Counted from the stretch's first letter, positions 15,358-24,744 are shown. The stretch is 64,000 bases of DNA from a virus (IMGVR_UViG_3300020190_000012:62001-126000), one strand, 5' to 3'. Program-made: numbers and translations. Notes: generated by a model not told the origin, from the sequence alone.

Positions 15358-16350
15358 ATGGATAAAATTTACACAGGCTTTGGACCACTGACCACCCTCA
15401 CAGACCCAAATGAGGCAAGCATGGTTCTCGACATGTTCAGGGATATTGCACGCTCAAAGCAGGCACAATCCTTTAACCAGATGGCTGCTGATAAAGAGAA
15501 TGCTGCCATAGCCGCCGAAGCCAAGAGTTGGCTTGATGGAGGCAAGGAATGGTACATCGCCATCGGTGGTCCGCACTACGAATCTCTTGACCCCGCAAGC
15601 AAGAAAAAGTTACTTGAGTATTACATCAAGAAAATGTCAGAAACTGGACTGTTTTCAAATAGGGAGTCCGCCATAGATAATGCATTCAGGCTTCAGCCGC
15701 GACTCAAACCATTAGGGGAAAATAGGGAACAGAAGGCTATCCAGATACTGAAATATGAGTTGGAAAGGATTCAGTCTGCCCTACAGCAGCCTGCTCAGCA
15801 GCCGACGCAGCCTGCTCAGCAGCCGACACATCAGCCTTCAAGACAACCTGCAGGTAAGAAGCAGCCCAAGGCCCAAGAAACCCCATCATCAGTCAACACA
15901 ACTGACGCAAGCGACTCACAGCAATCCACCGCCGCTGCGAAAGACAAGGCAGGCGGCAAGGGGGCCACTACTCAGCAGGCAGATGCAGGTGGAAAGCCCA
16001 AGGCTGCGACTCCTGGTCAGCAGGGCGGTTCTGGTGTGGGGCTTCTGTCTCTCGTTGAACAAGGACTGGCAGTCGTGCTCGATGCCATCAAAAAGATGCC
16101 GTCTGCGCCCAAGGTTTCCGATCAGGTTCTCGCCCAGATGATTGTCGCAGACCAGCCGCAATATTGGTTCCCAAACAACGAGGTGTCAGAAACTGGCTTT
16201 TACGGACCGTTTGCGCGTGGACAGAACATTTTCTGGGCAGAGATTGAGTATAACGGTCAAGCTGGGCAATTCATGTACAGTGGCAGGTATGCATCTGTTC
16301 CTGCTGCGGCGTCTCAGGCAGTTCAGCAATCATCTGCTCAGGGCACCTAA
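15358..16350 (+). CDS. Unknown 330-residue protein with Gln/Pro-rich linker
   Basis: ATG 15358 follows AGGGA by seven bases and comes immediately after the upstream stop. The N-terminal 150 residues are helical (MDKIYTGFGPLTTLTDPNEA). A Gln/Pro repeat region (QQPAQQPTQPAQQPTHQP) covers about 157-180, followed by a Lys/Ala/Gly linker. The C-terminal 90 residues are a beta-rich domain containing QYWFPNNEVSETGFYGPFAR. Like its upstream neighbour it ends in a W/Y/G-rich folded module, possibly for virion binding. It is the last gene before a strong terminator. Confidence 0.65.
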   Translation: MDKIYTGFGPLTTLTDPNEASMVLDMFRDIARSKQAQSFNQMAADKENAAIAAEAKSWLDGGKEWYIAIGGPHYESLDPASKKKLLEYYIKKMSETGLFSNRESAIDNAFRLQPRLKPLGENREQKAIQILKYELERIQSALQQPAQQPTQPAQQPTHQPSRQPAGKKQPKAQETPSSVNTTDASDSQQSTAAAKDKAGGKGATTQQADAGGKPKAATPGQQGGSGVGLLSLVEQGLAVVLDAIKKMPSAPKVSDQVLAQMIVADQPQYWFPNNEVSETGFYGPFARGQNIFWAEIEYNGQAGQFMYSGRYASVPAAASQAVQQSSAQGT

Positions 16351-16366
16351 GATATTATCCGTTAAA

Positions 16367-16403
16367 AACAAAAAGGGCTCCCTGATGGGATGCCCTTTTT
16401 GTT
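16367..16403. terminator. Bidirectional intrinsic terminator between convergent genes
   Basis: aacaaaaagggc (16367-16378) pairs perfectly with gccctttttgtt (16392-16403) around tccctgatgggat. A-tract and T-tract arms make it usable from both sides. It sits between the plus-strand operon ending at 16350 and the minus-strand genes ending at 16421. Confidence 0.9.
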
Positions 16404-16420
16404 GTTTCTTATGATCTCGC

Positions 16421-16564
16421 TTATTTGCTCTGCTTCTTCACATCTTTAACGCAACGTTCGTATTTCTTTTTATCATCTCTGCCGACAGATACTGTGCAAA
16501 CAGCCCAAGGATTTGGGTCATACTCCTTCTTCTTGGCCTGCTTATACCAATTGCCGTGATTCAT
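16421..16564 (-). CDS. Small conserved-type phage protein, 47 residues
   Basis: The product is MNHGNWYKQAKKKEYDPNPW followed by AVCTVSVGRDDKKKYERCVK and a short basic end. The NPWAVCT...VGR...YERCV pattern is one I recognise from small phage proteins of unknown function. Its two Cys and basic charge might suit a small binding protein. The start codon overlaps the upstream gene's stop (ATGA), which supports translation. It ends just before the bidirectional terminator. Confidence 0.75.
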   Translation of the reverse strand: MNHGNWYKQAKKKEYDPNPWAVCTVSVGRDDKKKYERCVKDVKKQSK

Positions 16565-17157
16565 CGTCTTCTCGCTGCTGACTGCTGGGCTTGCCTTGCA
16601 GCCCTTACTGCTGCAACATTGTCCTTTCTCTCCTTTTCTTTTTGTGCCCTATCTCTGTCGGCGCCGGCTTTGATATTGATATCGTTAATGACCATTTTTG
16701 TGTACGGTTCAACAAGATCACCCTTTGTGTTGTACCGATAGATGTACTCCCTCACCCTGTCCGAATACATTTCAATTGTTTCACCCCTCTGAATTGGTGG
16801 CACGGTTTTCAAGAAGGCACTTCTTGCAGCAATATAATCATCTGCATTCATTTGTGACAGGACGGCATCATCTCCCTCAAGTATTGCCCTGATCTGTTCC
16901 TGGATACTGGACCTGGTTCTCTCTTGTATGATTCTTGAAAAATTGCTTTGCTTTTCAAACAACTGCCGATACTGGGCCTTCAACTGTTCTATCTGTTGCT
17001 GCCTCTGCTGCTCAAGTTGCGGATTTGGATTTTTGGGCTGTTTGGACAAGTTGGCCAACTGCATCTGAATCTGTACTATTTGACGCTGTATAGCAATCAT
17101 TGTGGGATCGCCCTGCTGTTGCTGTTGCGCAATTTTTGAAATGCTATATATACTCAT
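16561..17157 (-). CDS. Unknown 198-residue Gln-rich coiled-coil protein
   Basis: I start at ATG 17157 (MSIYSISKIAQQQQQGDP), because the upstream extension crosses the divergent gene and is not protein-like. SISKIAQ resembles the end of the shared tag (TSKIAQ in another protein). Residues 20-100 form a Gln-rich coiled coil. The middle contains LKTVPPIQRGETIEMYSDRV and the C-terminus is Arg/Ala/Gln-rich. No ribosome-binding site is obvious. Function unknown. Confidence 0.65.
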   Translation of the reverse strand: MSIYSISKIAQQQQQGDPTMIAIQRQIVQIQMQLANLSKQPKNPNPQLEQQRQQQIEQLKAQYRQLFEKQSNFSRIIQERTRSSIQEQIRAILEGDDAVLSQMNADDYIAARSAFLKTVPPIQRGETIEMYSDRVREYIYRYNTKGDLVEPYTKMVINDINIKAGADRDRAQKEKERKDNVAAVRAARQAQQSAARRR

Positions 17158-17202
17158 GCAAGGTATTTTGCTAGTAATGGTCGAAAATTCCTCTAGAAGA
17201 AC

Positions 17203-17700
17203 ATGCCAAACGACATAGATGACACTTTGACAGAAATGGGCATACGGATTGCCAACGACGCCATCGTTTATATTAAATCTGGTATCGATATCTTCAATCA
17301 TAACCCTCTGCCCCCTACCCCTAGAGATGATCTTGTCAATTTGAACCTGCATGGTTCGGAAGGAACAGATTACGACAGAAGTTTTCTGTCCTTCCTGATC
17401 CAAAATATCATTGAAAAAATTGAAGAATCATTGATTATGACTGAAGTCAGGCTTGAAAAACCAGCAATATTTTTTGGTAAAAAGAAGAACAGGAAGTCTT
17501 GTCCCGAGGCTAAAGACATGAAGATAAAAAGCCTGTACGAACCCCAGAGGCGTGCCACTGCTGGGGAGATAGCCTCTTTGGGTCAAATTATTAAGATCAT
17601 TGAAATGCAAGACTTTGTCGATCATGTCAGAAATTGTTCTGCACTAGTTGACAGGGCATGTAGAGAATTCAAATTGGCTGTTGAAAGGTTTTCCCGATGA
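17203..17700 (+). CDS. Unknown 165-residue helical protein
   Basis: First of three overlapping plus-strand genes, starting 45 bases from the divergent coiled-coil gene. AGAAG lies just upstream of ATG 17203. The sequence is alternating helices (LTEMGIRIANDAIVYIKSGI near the start; IQNIIEKIEESLIMTEVRLE mid-protein) with a basic patch GKKKNRKSC near residue 90. No motif is recognised. It ends in an ATGA overlap with the next gene. A structural or chaperone role is only a guess. Confidence 0.7.
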   Translation: MPNDIDDTLTEMGIRIANDAIVYIKSGIDIFNHNPLPPTPRDDLVNLNLHGSEGTDYDRSFLSFLIQNIIEKIEESLIMTEVRLEKPAIFFGKKKNRKSCPEAKDMKIKSLYEPQRRATAGEIASLGQIIKIIEMQDFVDHVRNCSALVDRACREFKLAVERFSR

Positions 17701-18284
17701 AAGAAATCAGATCAAAATCATATTCAGAAAAGAAAGCATCTCTCGGCGAGTCAATGTCTCGTGGTTTTGACATATTCTCCAGGATGACAAGCCATCCGCT
17801 GTGGGGAAGTTTCTGGAAAGGAACCCACCTGGACGCAAAGTCAGGTCTGCTTGGGCAGGGGTTGCAGTCTCTTGAGCGGGCTGGAGTGACAGACAGGGAA
17901 GGTCGAGAACTTGCCTCGGTCACCAGAGACATGGTTTCTCTTATAGATGCCACTGAACCGAACTGCCACAAGATACCCGAGTCTATTAAAGACGCGCTGC
18001 AGAATATGCATAGCCAAGGCATTGGTATGCTTCGAGGTTATAAAACCAAATCTAATACATGGAGACAGTGGTGCTTAAGTACTTTTGATTATAAATTTGG
18101 TCCATTCGCACATGCGTACAATATCTACATCAACAAACATACCGATGAAATTGGCAAGGTTGACGAAAAAGCAGAGAAATTCGCAGACTCACAAATGTCA
18201 TTGCTATTTGAATCAGTCCGCAACCTCAGCAACAGAATATCAGCTGCCAATGGCACTAGTCCAGGAGCCCCGCCTTGTCCATAA
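17697..18284 (+). CDS. Unknown 195-residue helical protein
   Basis: Starts in an ATGA overlap with the upstream gene. The N-terminus is basic (MKEIRSKSYSEKKASLGESM); the body holds SFWKGTHLDAKSGLLGQGLQ and TWRQWCLSTFDYKFGPFAHA. No enzyme motif or membrane segment is clear. The last ten bases overlap the next gene's TTG start. Co-transcription with both neighbours is likely. Confidence 0.7.
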   Translation: MKEIRSKSYSEKKASLGESMSRGFDIFSRMTSHPLWGSFWKGTHLDAKSGLLGQGLQSLERAGVTDREGRELASVTRDMVSLIDATEPNCHKIPESIKDALQNMHSQGIGMLRGYKTKSNTWRQWCLSTFDYKFGPFAHAYNIYINKHTDEIGKVDEKAEKFADSQMSLLFESVRNLSNRISAANGTSPGAPPCP

Positions 18285-18745
18285 ATGATGCCACCAAACT
18301 TGTCAGGGCTCAACATGATGTCCCAATTTCTGCAGAATCTCAGATCATAGCAGACAGCATCAGCAACACAAAAAGCGCCATATCATTAGCTGCTGCCATG
18401 ATCATAAAAAATGAACATATGCAGTCGACCATAGTTGGTCTTGTTACGGAAATAGAAAAACTTAAGAATCAGGCCAATCAACTTGCCACGTACATGGAAG
18501 AATATGTTCCTGAGGACATGGCTGCCATAGAGATGGCCAAGAAACTAGGTAGGGGGTCTGAAGCATCTAGGGGGACAGACCTTGCTCAAGCCATGCGGCA
18601 GGCTGTCTCTGCCACGAAGAAGGCCTCTATTGAAGCTGGCAGGGCATGCAGTTCGGACACGATGAGGGAACTTTCAGAGAGCATACTGCGGCTTGACAGC
18701 GCGTTCACAAACTCAGGTATTGACCGACCCTATCCAAGACCATGA
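18275..18745 (+). CDS. Unknown 156-residue helical protein with TTG start
   Basis: TTG 18275 is chosen because AGGAG lies seven bases upstream and no in-frame ATG occurs until far into the protein. The product (SINDATKLVRAQHDVPISAE) is almost entirely helical, with a likely coiled coil at IVGLVTEIEKLKNQANQLAT. The last 33 bases overlap the 3' end of a convergent minus-strand gene. Function unknown. Confidence 0.65.
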   Translation: MSINDATKLVRAQHDVPISAESQIIADSISNTKSAISLAAAMIIKNEHMQSTIVGLVTEIEKLKNQANQLATYMEEYVPEDMAAIEMAKKLGRGSEASRGTDLAQAMRQAVSATKKASIEAGRACSSDTMRELSESILRLDSAFTNSGIDRPYPRP

Positions 18746-19201
18746 TAGTGGTCTTGAAGAGAACTCTCCTGCTGAGATATCAGAAGCCCCGCAATTTAGG
18801 TCTTTCCACTCTGCGGACGAATCTCCAATCGGTAAGTCTTTTTCCATAGAAGCTCTTGCAAGTGTTTCTGCAACCAGTGCTGGACATGCAATGAAGTTTT
18901 CACGCATGAATTCAGCAACAGATATTTTGTGACTAGATCTCACTGATTTAGAAAAAACCTTGAAAAGGTGTGCTGACCTTGGAACAGAGGTGTCTATCCT
19001 CCTCTGAAGATCGCTACCTAAGGTGGCTATTCCGGTCAAGAAAGACCTCGACCTAAAATTGAGATAGTTGGTGTCTGTTTTGTAGACAGTGGATATCAGT
19101 CTTGGCAGATAGCCTAATACATCTACCATCTCTTCTTTGATAACAGCAACCGCGCTCAAAGATTCCCAAAATGTTCTTGGTTTTATTGTTAGCCTGATCA
19201 T
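18713..19201 (-). CDS. Unknown 162-residue protein coupled to the TIGR03790-like gene
   Basis: The start codon sits in an ATGA overlap with the upstream 601-residue gene, which favours this frame over the short plus-strand frame opposite it. The N-terminal 80 residues are strand/helix sequence (RLTIKPRTFWESLSAVAVIK; VYKTDTNYLNFRSRSFLTGI); the C-terminus ends SWSWIGSVNT. No family is recognised. Its 3' end overlaps a convergent gene by 33 bases, so antisense interference between the two operons is possible. Confidence 0.65.
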   Translation of the reverse strand: MIRLTIKPRTFWESLSAVAVIKEEMVDVLGYLPRLISTVYKTDTNYLNFRSRSFLTGIATLGSDLQRRIDTSVPRSAHLFKVFSKSVRSSHKISVAEFMRENFIACPALVAETLARASMEKDLPIGDSSAEWKDLNCGASDISAGEFSSRPLSWSWIGSVNT

Positions 19202-21003
19202 GTGGTTGCTATGGTGGTGGTCTCAAACCACTCGCCTACCGTTGTTCTGTCAAGAATTTGTCTGATCATAACCCGACCTCTTTCAGATATTTTCAAACTA
19301 GATCCAGAATTTCCTGATATCATCCTGATGTTTGCACCGACCCTTCCAGAGAATACTCCCAAAAGAGGTATTTCTTTCATCCTTCCTGAATATATCTCAT
19401 ACTTCCATCTACTCTGGTTGTTGTAACTTTTCAACTCGTCGATCAGATCTCCGTCCTCATTGTATACCTTCGCTTGGAAGTGTATAAATCCAAGCATTCC
19501 GTTCATGTCCTGCAGTGGGAACTCTGCAGTCCAAGTTCCAGGCTTCTCCACATTGAGTGCAGATATTTCCTTAATCAGTTGTGGGCCCCCTGGAGTGTAA
19601 GATAAGAAAGATCCAGATAGTTTTTGATTTGCATTACTGACGAACTCAACGAATGATGGTTCGATATTTAAATTTGACTGCCCATATGATATCTGTGATA
19701 CAAAATGATTGTAACCTATCATCAAAAAAGAAAGACTACCTTTAGTACTCACGACTCCATTATCTGTTGAAAAAGGTGTAACAATTTCTCTCATTTTTAA
19801 TTTAAAAAGAGCGTCTGAGACATCTGTTGATGGTGTGAAAAAACTATTTAGGTATGCATCTATCTTCTTTCCGCTCCTGTTCATCTTGGCCACAATTTGT
19901 GACAGCATGAACATGGTTTCTTCTAGCATTTCTACACTATTCAGCTTCTGGGTTGCCACAGACCTATTGACGGTGAATTTTCCAAATGGGCATCCTATAC
20001 ATCCGAACGACGTGTCCAACGCAGGAGATGAAAGACACCAAGACTCCCCACATGTTTCCTTGTTTGCGACTGATATGAACAGGGATGTTGGATGCGGAGC
20101 CCCTCCAAACTCATCGTATTGCCCATATGGATCCTGCTGAATATATGGATCAATCATGTCTGCAGGTGGTGGCCCAACGGATCCAATCACAAAGCCATAA
20201 CCAGCAGACGCAGCAGACACACACGGGGAAAATCCTCCGTCGGACGGTCTGACTTTCGATAACGATCCACCATCAGCATTTACGAATATGGCCCTCTTGT
20301 CAAATCCACTAACGAAATAAGATTCATTGGCCTCCTGCAGACCCCAACCATAAAAGAAGCTGTCTCCTGAAACATAGGGAAACGAAGAGTCATAGGGTAT
20401 TGGCTGTTCCACCGACCTTCTGTATGAAGGAAACATGTCAGGCGCAAGTCCATTTTCAAACTCTTCTAAAGATCGAGACAAATAATCGCTTGTCTTACCT
20501 CGAGGAGGATATGGATCAAGGAGCAGGATCCCATATACATCAACACCAACAAGATTTGATACGACCTGATCAATCAGTTTTCTCGATTGAGCCACAGTTG
20601 GCATGTCCAGGGATGACACTGGTATAATCCCAAGTTCATACAACTTTGATGATCTGATGTTCCCAGAAGCATGGAAAGCAGGATTTCTTTTGCCTGGTTC
20701 CAATGGGTATGGGCTTGACAAACGCGAGCACGACGAAACATATCCACCATTGTGAAGAAACGCGACTGGCACCCGAAATCCAAGCACAAATGCACTGACT
20801 CCTTCTCTTCCTGCGTTTCTCAGTGGAGTCTCTATAGTGTTTCTGAATTCTTCATAAGAATCTAGAATTGGCTCTGTTGAACAGTCTAGTGGAACAGTCC
20901 TAGATGAGGAAGCGCCAAGGGCAGCAATATATAACTGCGCCAGTTCTTTGCTTTCAGAAACGGCCGCATTGTACCCAACAATGACCTTGGAATATTCGGG
21001 CAT
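19198..21003 (-). CDS. TIGR03790-like protein of unknown function, 601 residues
   Basis: The N-terminal region (VIVGYNAAVSESKELAQLYI, then a Cys-Ser-Thr-Glu segment, YEEFRNTIETPL, and near residues 130-150 LDMPTVAQSRKLIDQVV) matches my memory of TIGR03790, a family found mainly in Planctomycetes, Verrucomicrobia and myxobacteria. The C-terminal half is beta-rich and ends in a probable fibronectin- or Ig-like section (TAEFPLQDMNGMLGFIHFQA). No signal peptide is seen. ATG 21003 overlaps the dUTPase stop (TGATG). The function of the family is unknown; transfer from a bacterial host is possible. Confidence 0.65.
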   Translation of the reverse strand: MPEYSKVIVGYNAAVSESKELAQLYIAALGASSSRTVPLDCSTEPILDSYEEFRNTIETPLRNAGREGVSAFVLGFRVPVAFLHNGGYVSSCSRLSSPYPLEPGKRNPAFHASGNIRSSKLYELGIIPVSSLDMPTVAQSRKLIDQVVSNLVGVDVYGILLLDPYPPRGKTSDYLSRSLEEFENGLAPDMFPSYRRSVEQPIPYDSSFPYVSGDSFFYGWGLQEANESYFVSGFDKRAIFVNADGGSLSKVRPSDGGFSPCVSAASAGYGFVIGSVGPPPADMIDPYIQQDPYGQYDEFGGAPHPTSLFISVANKETCGESWCLSSPALDTSFGCIGCPFGKFTVNRSVATQKLNSVEMLEETMFMLSQIVAKMNRSGKKIDAYLNSFFTPSTDVSDALFKLKMREIVTPFSTDNGVVSTKGSLSFLMIGYNHFVSQISYGQSNLNIEPSFVEFVSNANQKLSGSFLSYTPGGPQLIKEISALNVEKPGTWTAEFPLQDMNGMLGFIHFQAKVYNEDGDLIDELKSYNNQSRWKYEIYSGRMKEIPLLGVFSGRVGANIRMISGNSGSSLKISERGRVMIRQILDRTTVGEWFETTTIATT

Positions 21004-21485
21004 CAACTACCTGTTGATCCAAAACCTCCAGATCCCCTCCCTGATCGGGAAACGGAATCACGCACAAATTCTGCCACCATGGGCATCATGGGTACAAGTT
21101 GAGCAATTCGGTCACCTTTCTTGTATTTCTTCATCATTTCAGGTTTGTTTTGATTTCTGATTGGTCTGAAGGCGGCAATTATGTTACCCCTGTAGCCAGG
21201 ATCGATAAGACCAACGGAGTTTCCCATCACCAAATCTGTTTTGCAAACACTGCTGCGCGGAAACAGAAGCAAATATGCACCATGCGGGTCGCATTTCACG
21301 CCAGTGTTGTATTTGATGAGGTCTACCGATCCATCAAGACCAAATGTCGCCTCTCCATCGTCAAGAGCCACTAGATCCCATCCTGCGTCGTCTGGGTGGG
21401 CCTTTTGAGGAGGCGTTGCCCCCTCCTCAAGTTCAAATTTTATGACATGCTTCAGATCAAAAGCAACATTGATGTTATGATACAT
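21003..21485 (-). CDS. dut: dUTP pyrophosphatase (trimeric dUTPase)
   Basis: Hydrolyses dUTP to dUMP and pyrophosphate, keeping uracil out of phage DNA and supplying dUMP to thymidylate synthase. All five trimeric-dUTPase motifs are visible: DAGWDL (33-38), PRSS (76-79), NSVGLIDPGYRG (89-100, catalytic Asp in motif 3), GDRIAQLV (about 124-131) and the C-terminal RGSGGFGSTG that closes over the active site. Length (160) is normal. It lies between nrdJ upstream and the TIGR03790-like gene downstream with almost no spacing. ThyX, encoded at 38770, would use the dUMP. Confidence 0.95.
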   Translation of the reverse strand: MYHNINVAFDLKHVIKFELEEGATPPQKAHPDDAGWDLVALDDGEATFGLDGSVDLIKYNTGVKCDPHGAYLLLFPRSSVCKTDLVMGNSVGLIDPGYRGNIIAAFRPIRNQNKPEMMKKYKKGDRIAQLVPMMPMVAEFVRDSVSRSGRGSGGFGSTGS

Positions 21486-21493
21486 TTATATCC

Positions 21494-24034
21494 TCAGTTG
21501 CACTTGGTCCATCCACAAGATCTGCAGGTTACACAACCTTCCTGCCTGATCAGACTGCATTTGTCTTTTGTCTCACAGCTGGCACAAGTCTCTCCTGTGA
21601 CCTCGGTGCCATCGGGAATATATTTTTTCAGAGCTCGTGCAACAGATCTGCTGAAGTTATTCATGTCTCCCTGAACCTTCTCAAGTTGCTGAACAATGAA
21701 CTGTATATCTGCACCATGACGCAAAGCAGTCGAAATTATCCTCGTGAGAGCAGCCTCGTCCTCAGTCTCCTTGTCATTCACTTTGCTGATTGACAGTCTA
21801 CTGTCATATTTATCAACGAGATCGATTCTGTATTTGCCTCTAGCCTCCTTCGTTGTCAGTCCCGAAGTGAAAGACTTGGAAACCATCAGTTCCTTATCGT
21901 CTCCATCTGATTTGTTTGGAAGGGCAAAGACTTCATATGGTTTGCTTTTTAGAAGACCAACAAACACCACGAATGGAGAGCCCTTCACCTGAATGTGATG
22001 AACATCGCAAGCGAGAGTTTCCGGCCTCTTTGGGGCTTTGGTGTTGATGATTTCATCATTCTTTTCAGCAGATGCCTTCTTTTCATCAACAAGTACCCCA
22101 GTTCTACACCCATCGCGATAGATGGTGATACCTTTGCAGCCAGCCTTCCAGGCAGTTCTATAAATCTCATCAACTGCCTCGACTGTGGCATCGGCCGACA
22201 GATTTAGGGTGGAACTGATGGCGTGATCTATGTGCTTCTGCGCCGAAGCCTGTAACTTGACTCTCTTCTTCCAATCAAGTTCAGATGCAGTGCTGCCCGC
22301 CCATGGACTTTTGGTGATGTCGTCCTCTCCTGTGACATCAACCCACATCTTAACCTTTGGCGGATACACTTTAAACTCCATCCAGTGATCTCCGTTTTGG
22401 TCAACAAAATCGGATCGGAATCCAATGTCTCCTGGGTTCCCCTTTTTTCTTCGGATGTATGGAGCAACCATGAACTGTGGTTCAATCCCAGAACTTGTCT
22501 GTGTCAAGATAGAAACTGATCCACATGGTGCCGTAGTTAGCAGAGCGATATTGCGCCTTCCGTATTTCTGCATGTCGGCATAAAGCTCTGGATCTTCAGA
22601 CTTCATTCGTTTTAGGAACGGATTGCCTGACTCTTTATCTGCGTCCCAAATTGGGAAGGCTCCAATCTCCATCGCCATGTCAACGCTGCTCCTGTAGGCA
22701 GACAATTTCATGGTCTTGTATATCTTGGTGATTGTGGATATTCCCTCATCTGAAGTGTATGGCATGCCCAAAGCTGCAAGGGTGTCTCCCACAGCAGTCA
22801 ATCCCGTTCCCGTTCGTCTGCCTCTCGAGGCAGCATTTCTTATGTCTTTCCACAACTCAAGTTCTCGCTGGCGGAATTTAGGCTCCTCGGGGTCCTTCTT
22901 GACCTTGTCAATGATCCTGTCGATGCATTCAATCTCAAGATCCACCAAATCATCCATCAATCTCTGGCACACGGCAACATGCTCAGAGAACAATTTGAAG
23001 TTGAACTTGGCCTTGCTGGTGAATGGATTTTCAACATAGCTGAAGGCATTCAAAAGCATCAGACGGCAAGAGTCAAATGCAGACAGCGGGATTTCTGAAC
23101 ATGGATTCGTGCTGATTGTTTCAAATCCATCAGATGCATAGCAATCAGCAGGACTTTCCTTGATGATGTTGTCCCAGAACAGAAGACCAGGCTCGGCCAT
23201 GTGGTGTGCATTTTCAACAATCAAGCGCCATATCTTCTTGGCATCGACATTCTTTCTGATCTGTGGCTCGTCCGAATTGCATGGCCACCTCTGCTCATAC
23301 TTTTCTCCCTTATCAACTGCCTCCAAGAAATCATCATACAGCATGACTGATATGTTGGCTCCGGTGACTTTTGTCAGGTCTCGCTTCATAACCGTAAACT
23401 CTTCGATGTCCGGGTGGTGGACATCAAGGGTCAACATAAGGGCACCGCGTCGACCTGCCTGTCCAACCTCTCTGATGGAATTTGAAAAGCGCTCTGCGAA
23501 AGATATCACGCCAGTGCTTGTTCGGGCGGCATTCCTTGTGGGGCTGCCGTTCGGTCTGAGATTGGAAAGATTCAAGCCAACTCCGCCACGACGCTTGCTG
23601 ATCTGAACCAGGCATTCGTCTGCGGACATGATAGAGCCGTAAGAATCGTGCGGAGATGCAATGACATAGCAGTTGCTCAGGCTGATGTATTGCTGGTTGT
23701 TGCCAATCCCGTACATCGGAGATCCCTGCGGCACTATGTACTTGAAGTGATCCATCAGACTGAAAAGAAATTCAGCAGAATACGGATTCTTGAACTTTTT
23801 AGCCTCTATGCGTGCGAACTCTTTTGCGATCCTCCAGTGCATGTCCTTCGGAGACTTCTCTAGCAGGTTGTTCTTTCTGTCTCGGAGGGCATATTTGTCC
23901 ACGAATACTTTTGCAGACAAGTCGTCTCCACCGAAGTAGGCCGTGCTTGCAGTAAGGGCCTCCTGATAGGAGTATATATTCTTTTCGCACGAACCACATG
24001 AAACACCGCCACAGCACTTGTTTTCGTTTTCCAT
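21494..24034 (-). CDS. nrdJ: Adenosylcobalamin-dependent (class II) ribonucleotide reductase
   Basis: Makes deoxyribonucleotides without oxygen, using vitamin B12. In 846 residues the redox Cys lies at about 122 (LSNCYV), the catalytic NPCSE at 310-314 and the partner Cys at about 323 (FDSC). A glycyl/barrel region GSVSILTQTSSGIEP follows. The C-terminal tail has six or more Cys (TCASCETKDKC, then GCVTCRSCGW) that shuttle electrons or bind zinc. An extra Cys cluster at the N-terminus (KCCGGVSCGSC) is uncommon. Thioredoxin encoded at 54064-54450 is a possible reductant. The host must supply or import cobalamin. Confidence 0.95.
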   Translation of the reverse strand: MENENKCCGGVSCGSCEKNIYSYQEALTASTAYFGGDDLSAKVFVDKYALRDRKNNLLEKSPKDMHWRIAKEFARIEAKKFKNPYSAEFLFSLMDHFKYIVPQGSPMYGIGNNQQYISLSNCYVIASPHDSYGSIMSADECLVQISKRRGGVGLNLSNLRPNGSPTRNAARTSTGVISFAERFSNSIREVGQAGRRGALMLTLDVHHPDIEEFTVMKRDLTKVTGANISVMLYDDFLEAVDKGEKYEQRWPCNSDEPQIRKNVDAKKIWRLIVENAHHMAEPGLLFWDNIIKESPADCYASDGFETISTNPCSEIPLSAFDSCRLMLLNAFSYVENPFTSKAKFNFKLFSEHVAVCQRLMDDLVDLEIECIDRIIDKVKKDPEEPKFRQRELELWKDIRNAASRGRRTGTGLTAVGDTLAALGMPYTSDEGISTITKIYKTMKLSAYRSSVDMAMEIGAFPIWDADKESGNPFLKRMKSEDPELYADMQKYGRRNIALLTTAPCGSVSILTQTSSGIEPQFMVAPYIRRKKGNPGDIGFRSDFVDQNGDHWMEFKVYPPKVKMWVDVTGEDDITKSPWAGSTASELDWKKRVKLQASAQKHIDHAISSTLNLSADATVEAVDEIYRTAWKAGCKGITIYRDGCRTGVLVDEKKASAEKNDEIINTKAPKRPETLACDVHHIQVKGSPFVVFVGLLKSKPYEVFALPNKSDGDDKELMVSKSFTSGLTTKEARGKYRIDLVDKYDSRLSISKVNDKETEDEAALTRIISTALRHGADIQFIVQQLEKVQGDMNNFSRSVARALKKYIPDGTEVTGETCASCETKDKCSLIRQEGCVTCRSCGWTKCN

Positions 24035-24078
24035 TTTTCTCCATATTTCTTTTGACCGCTTGAGTCCTTAATACAAGA

Positions 24079-24744
24079 TTACGATCTTAGAGACGAAGAT
24101 CTTCGTCTGATCATCGAAAGATATTGCTCTCGCCCCAGTGCATGTTTAGCAAATTTCTTTGTTGCATTGTAAACTGCATGTGGACTAGATGATAAGTTTT
24201 CGACTTCTTCATGTGTAAAGTTTGTGGATATCCATTTTAACCCGTCGGCACATAGCCTTGGAGTGTGCGGCTTCCAGTCTCTGTTGTTGCCGTAAAAGTC
24301 TGTCATGCGGCCTTTTGACCTGCAATTCATCCCAATCATGAAAATTGGTCTGCATCCTATAGTTGCAGCAAACTGCACGGCCAATGGCCCTGTTGATCCT
24401 CTTCCATAAAGCACAGAAGGATCAGAACTTTTGTGAAACTTTTTACCTCGAATGGTGAAATGAGAAAATCTGTTTCCAGGATCTGCATGTGGTGGGCAGG
24501 CACACACACCGTCAAATCTTTCAAGATCCATCCTGCAATCTCTCATTATTTCAGGATCTTGCCACATCAAAAAAGAAAGCTTCATAGCCCTGTAGGCTCT
24601 GTTAATTCCTATTGTTAAAAACGGCTCCACCATGTTTAGATTGATGTCAAGAAGCGAAGGAGAATTTCCTATGATAAAGCATGGTGTTTCATGAAACATC
24701 CCAGTCAATTTGGATAGTGTAATCTTATTCTGTCTTGTTGACAT
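24079..24744 (-). CDS. DUF115/MptE-like protein
   Basis: A 221-residue protein. CFIIGNSPSLLDINL near residues 22-36 is the (G)NGPSL-type nucleotide- or sugar-binding motif of the DUF115/6-hydroxymethylpterin-pyrophosphokinase-like (MptE) family. The later GRGSTGPLAVQFAATIGCRP and IFMIGMNC are also family-like. Relatives occur in flagellin glycosylation (Maf) and in many phages, where the substrate is not known. It lies four bases downstream of the sigma-factor gene. Given the sugar loci elsewhere in the window, a role in glycosylation is reasonable but unproven. Confidence 0.65.
   Translation of the reverse strand: MSTRQNKITLSKLTGMFHETPCFIIGNSPSLLDINLNMVEPFLTIGINRAYRAMKLSFLMWQDPEIMRDCRMDLERFDGVCACPPHADPGNRFSHFTIRGKKFHKSSDPSVLYGRGSTGPLAVQFAATIGCRPIFMIGMNCRSKGRMTDFYGNNRDWKPHTPRLCADGLKWISTNFTHEEVENLSSSPHAVYNATKKFAKHALGREQYLSMIRRRSSSLRS

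Noticed and set aside
18693-18932. Short plus-strand frame opposite the 162-residue gene
   Set aside because: The opposite strand gene is joined to its neighbour by an ATGA overlap and is longer; the plus frame has no good ribosome-binding site.
23160-23606. Plus-strand frame inside the ribonucleotide reductase
   Set aside because: Shadow of nrdJ, which carries all catalytic motifs on the minus strand.
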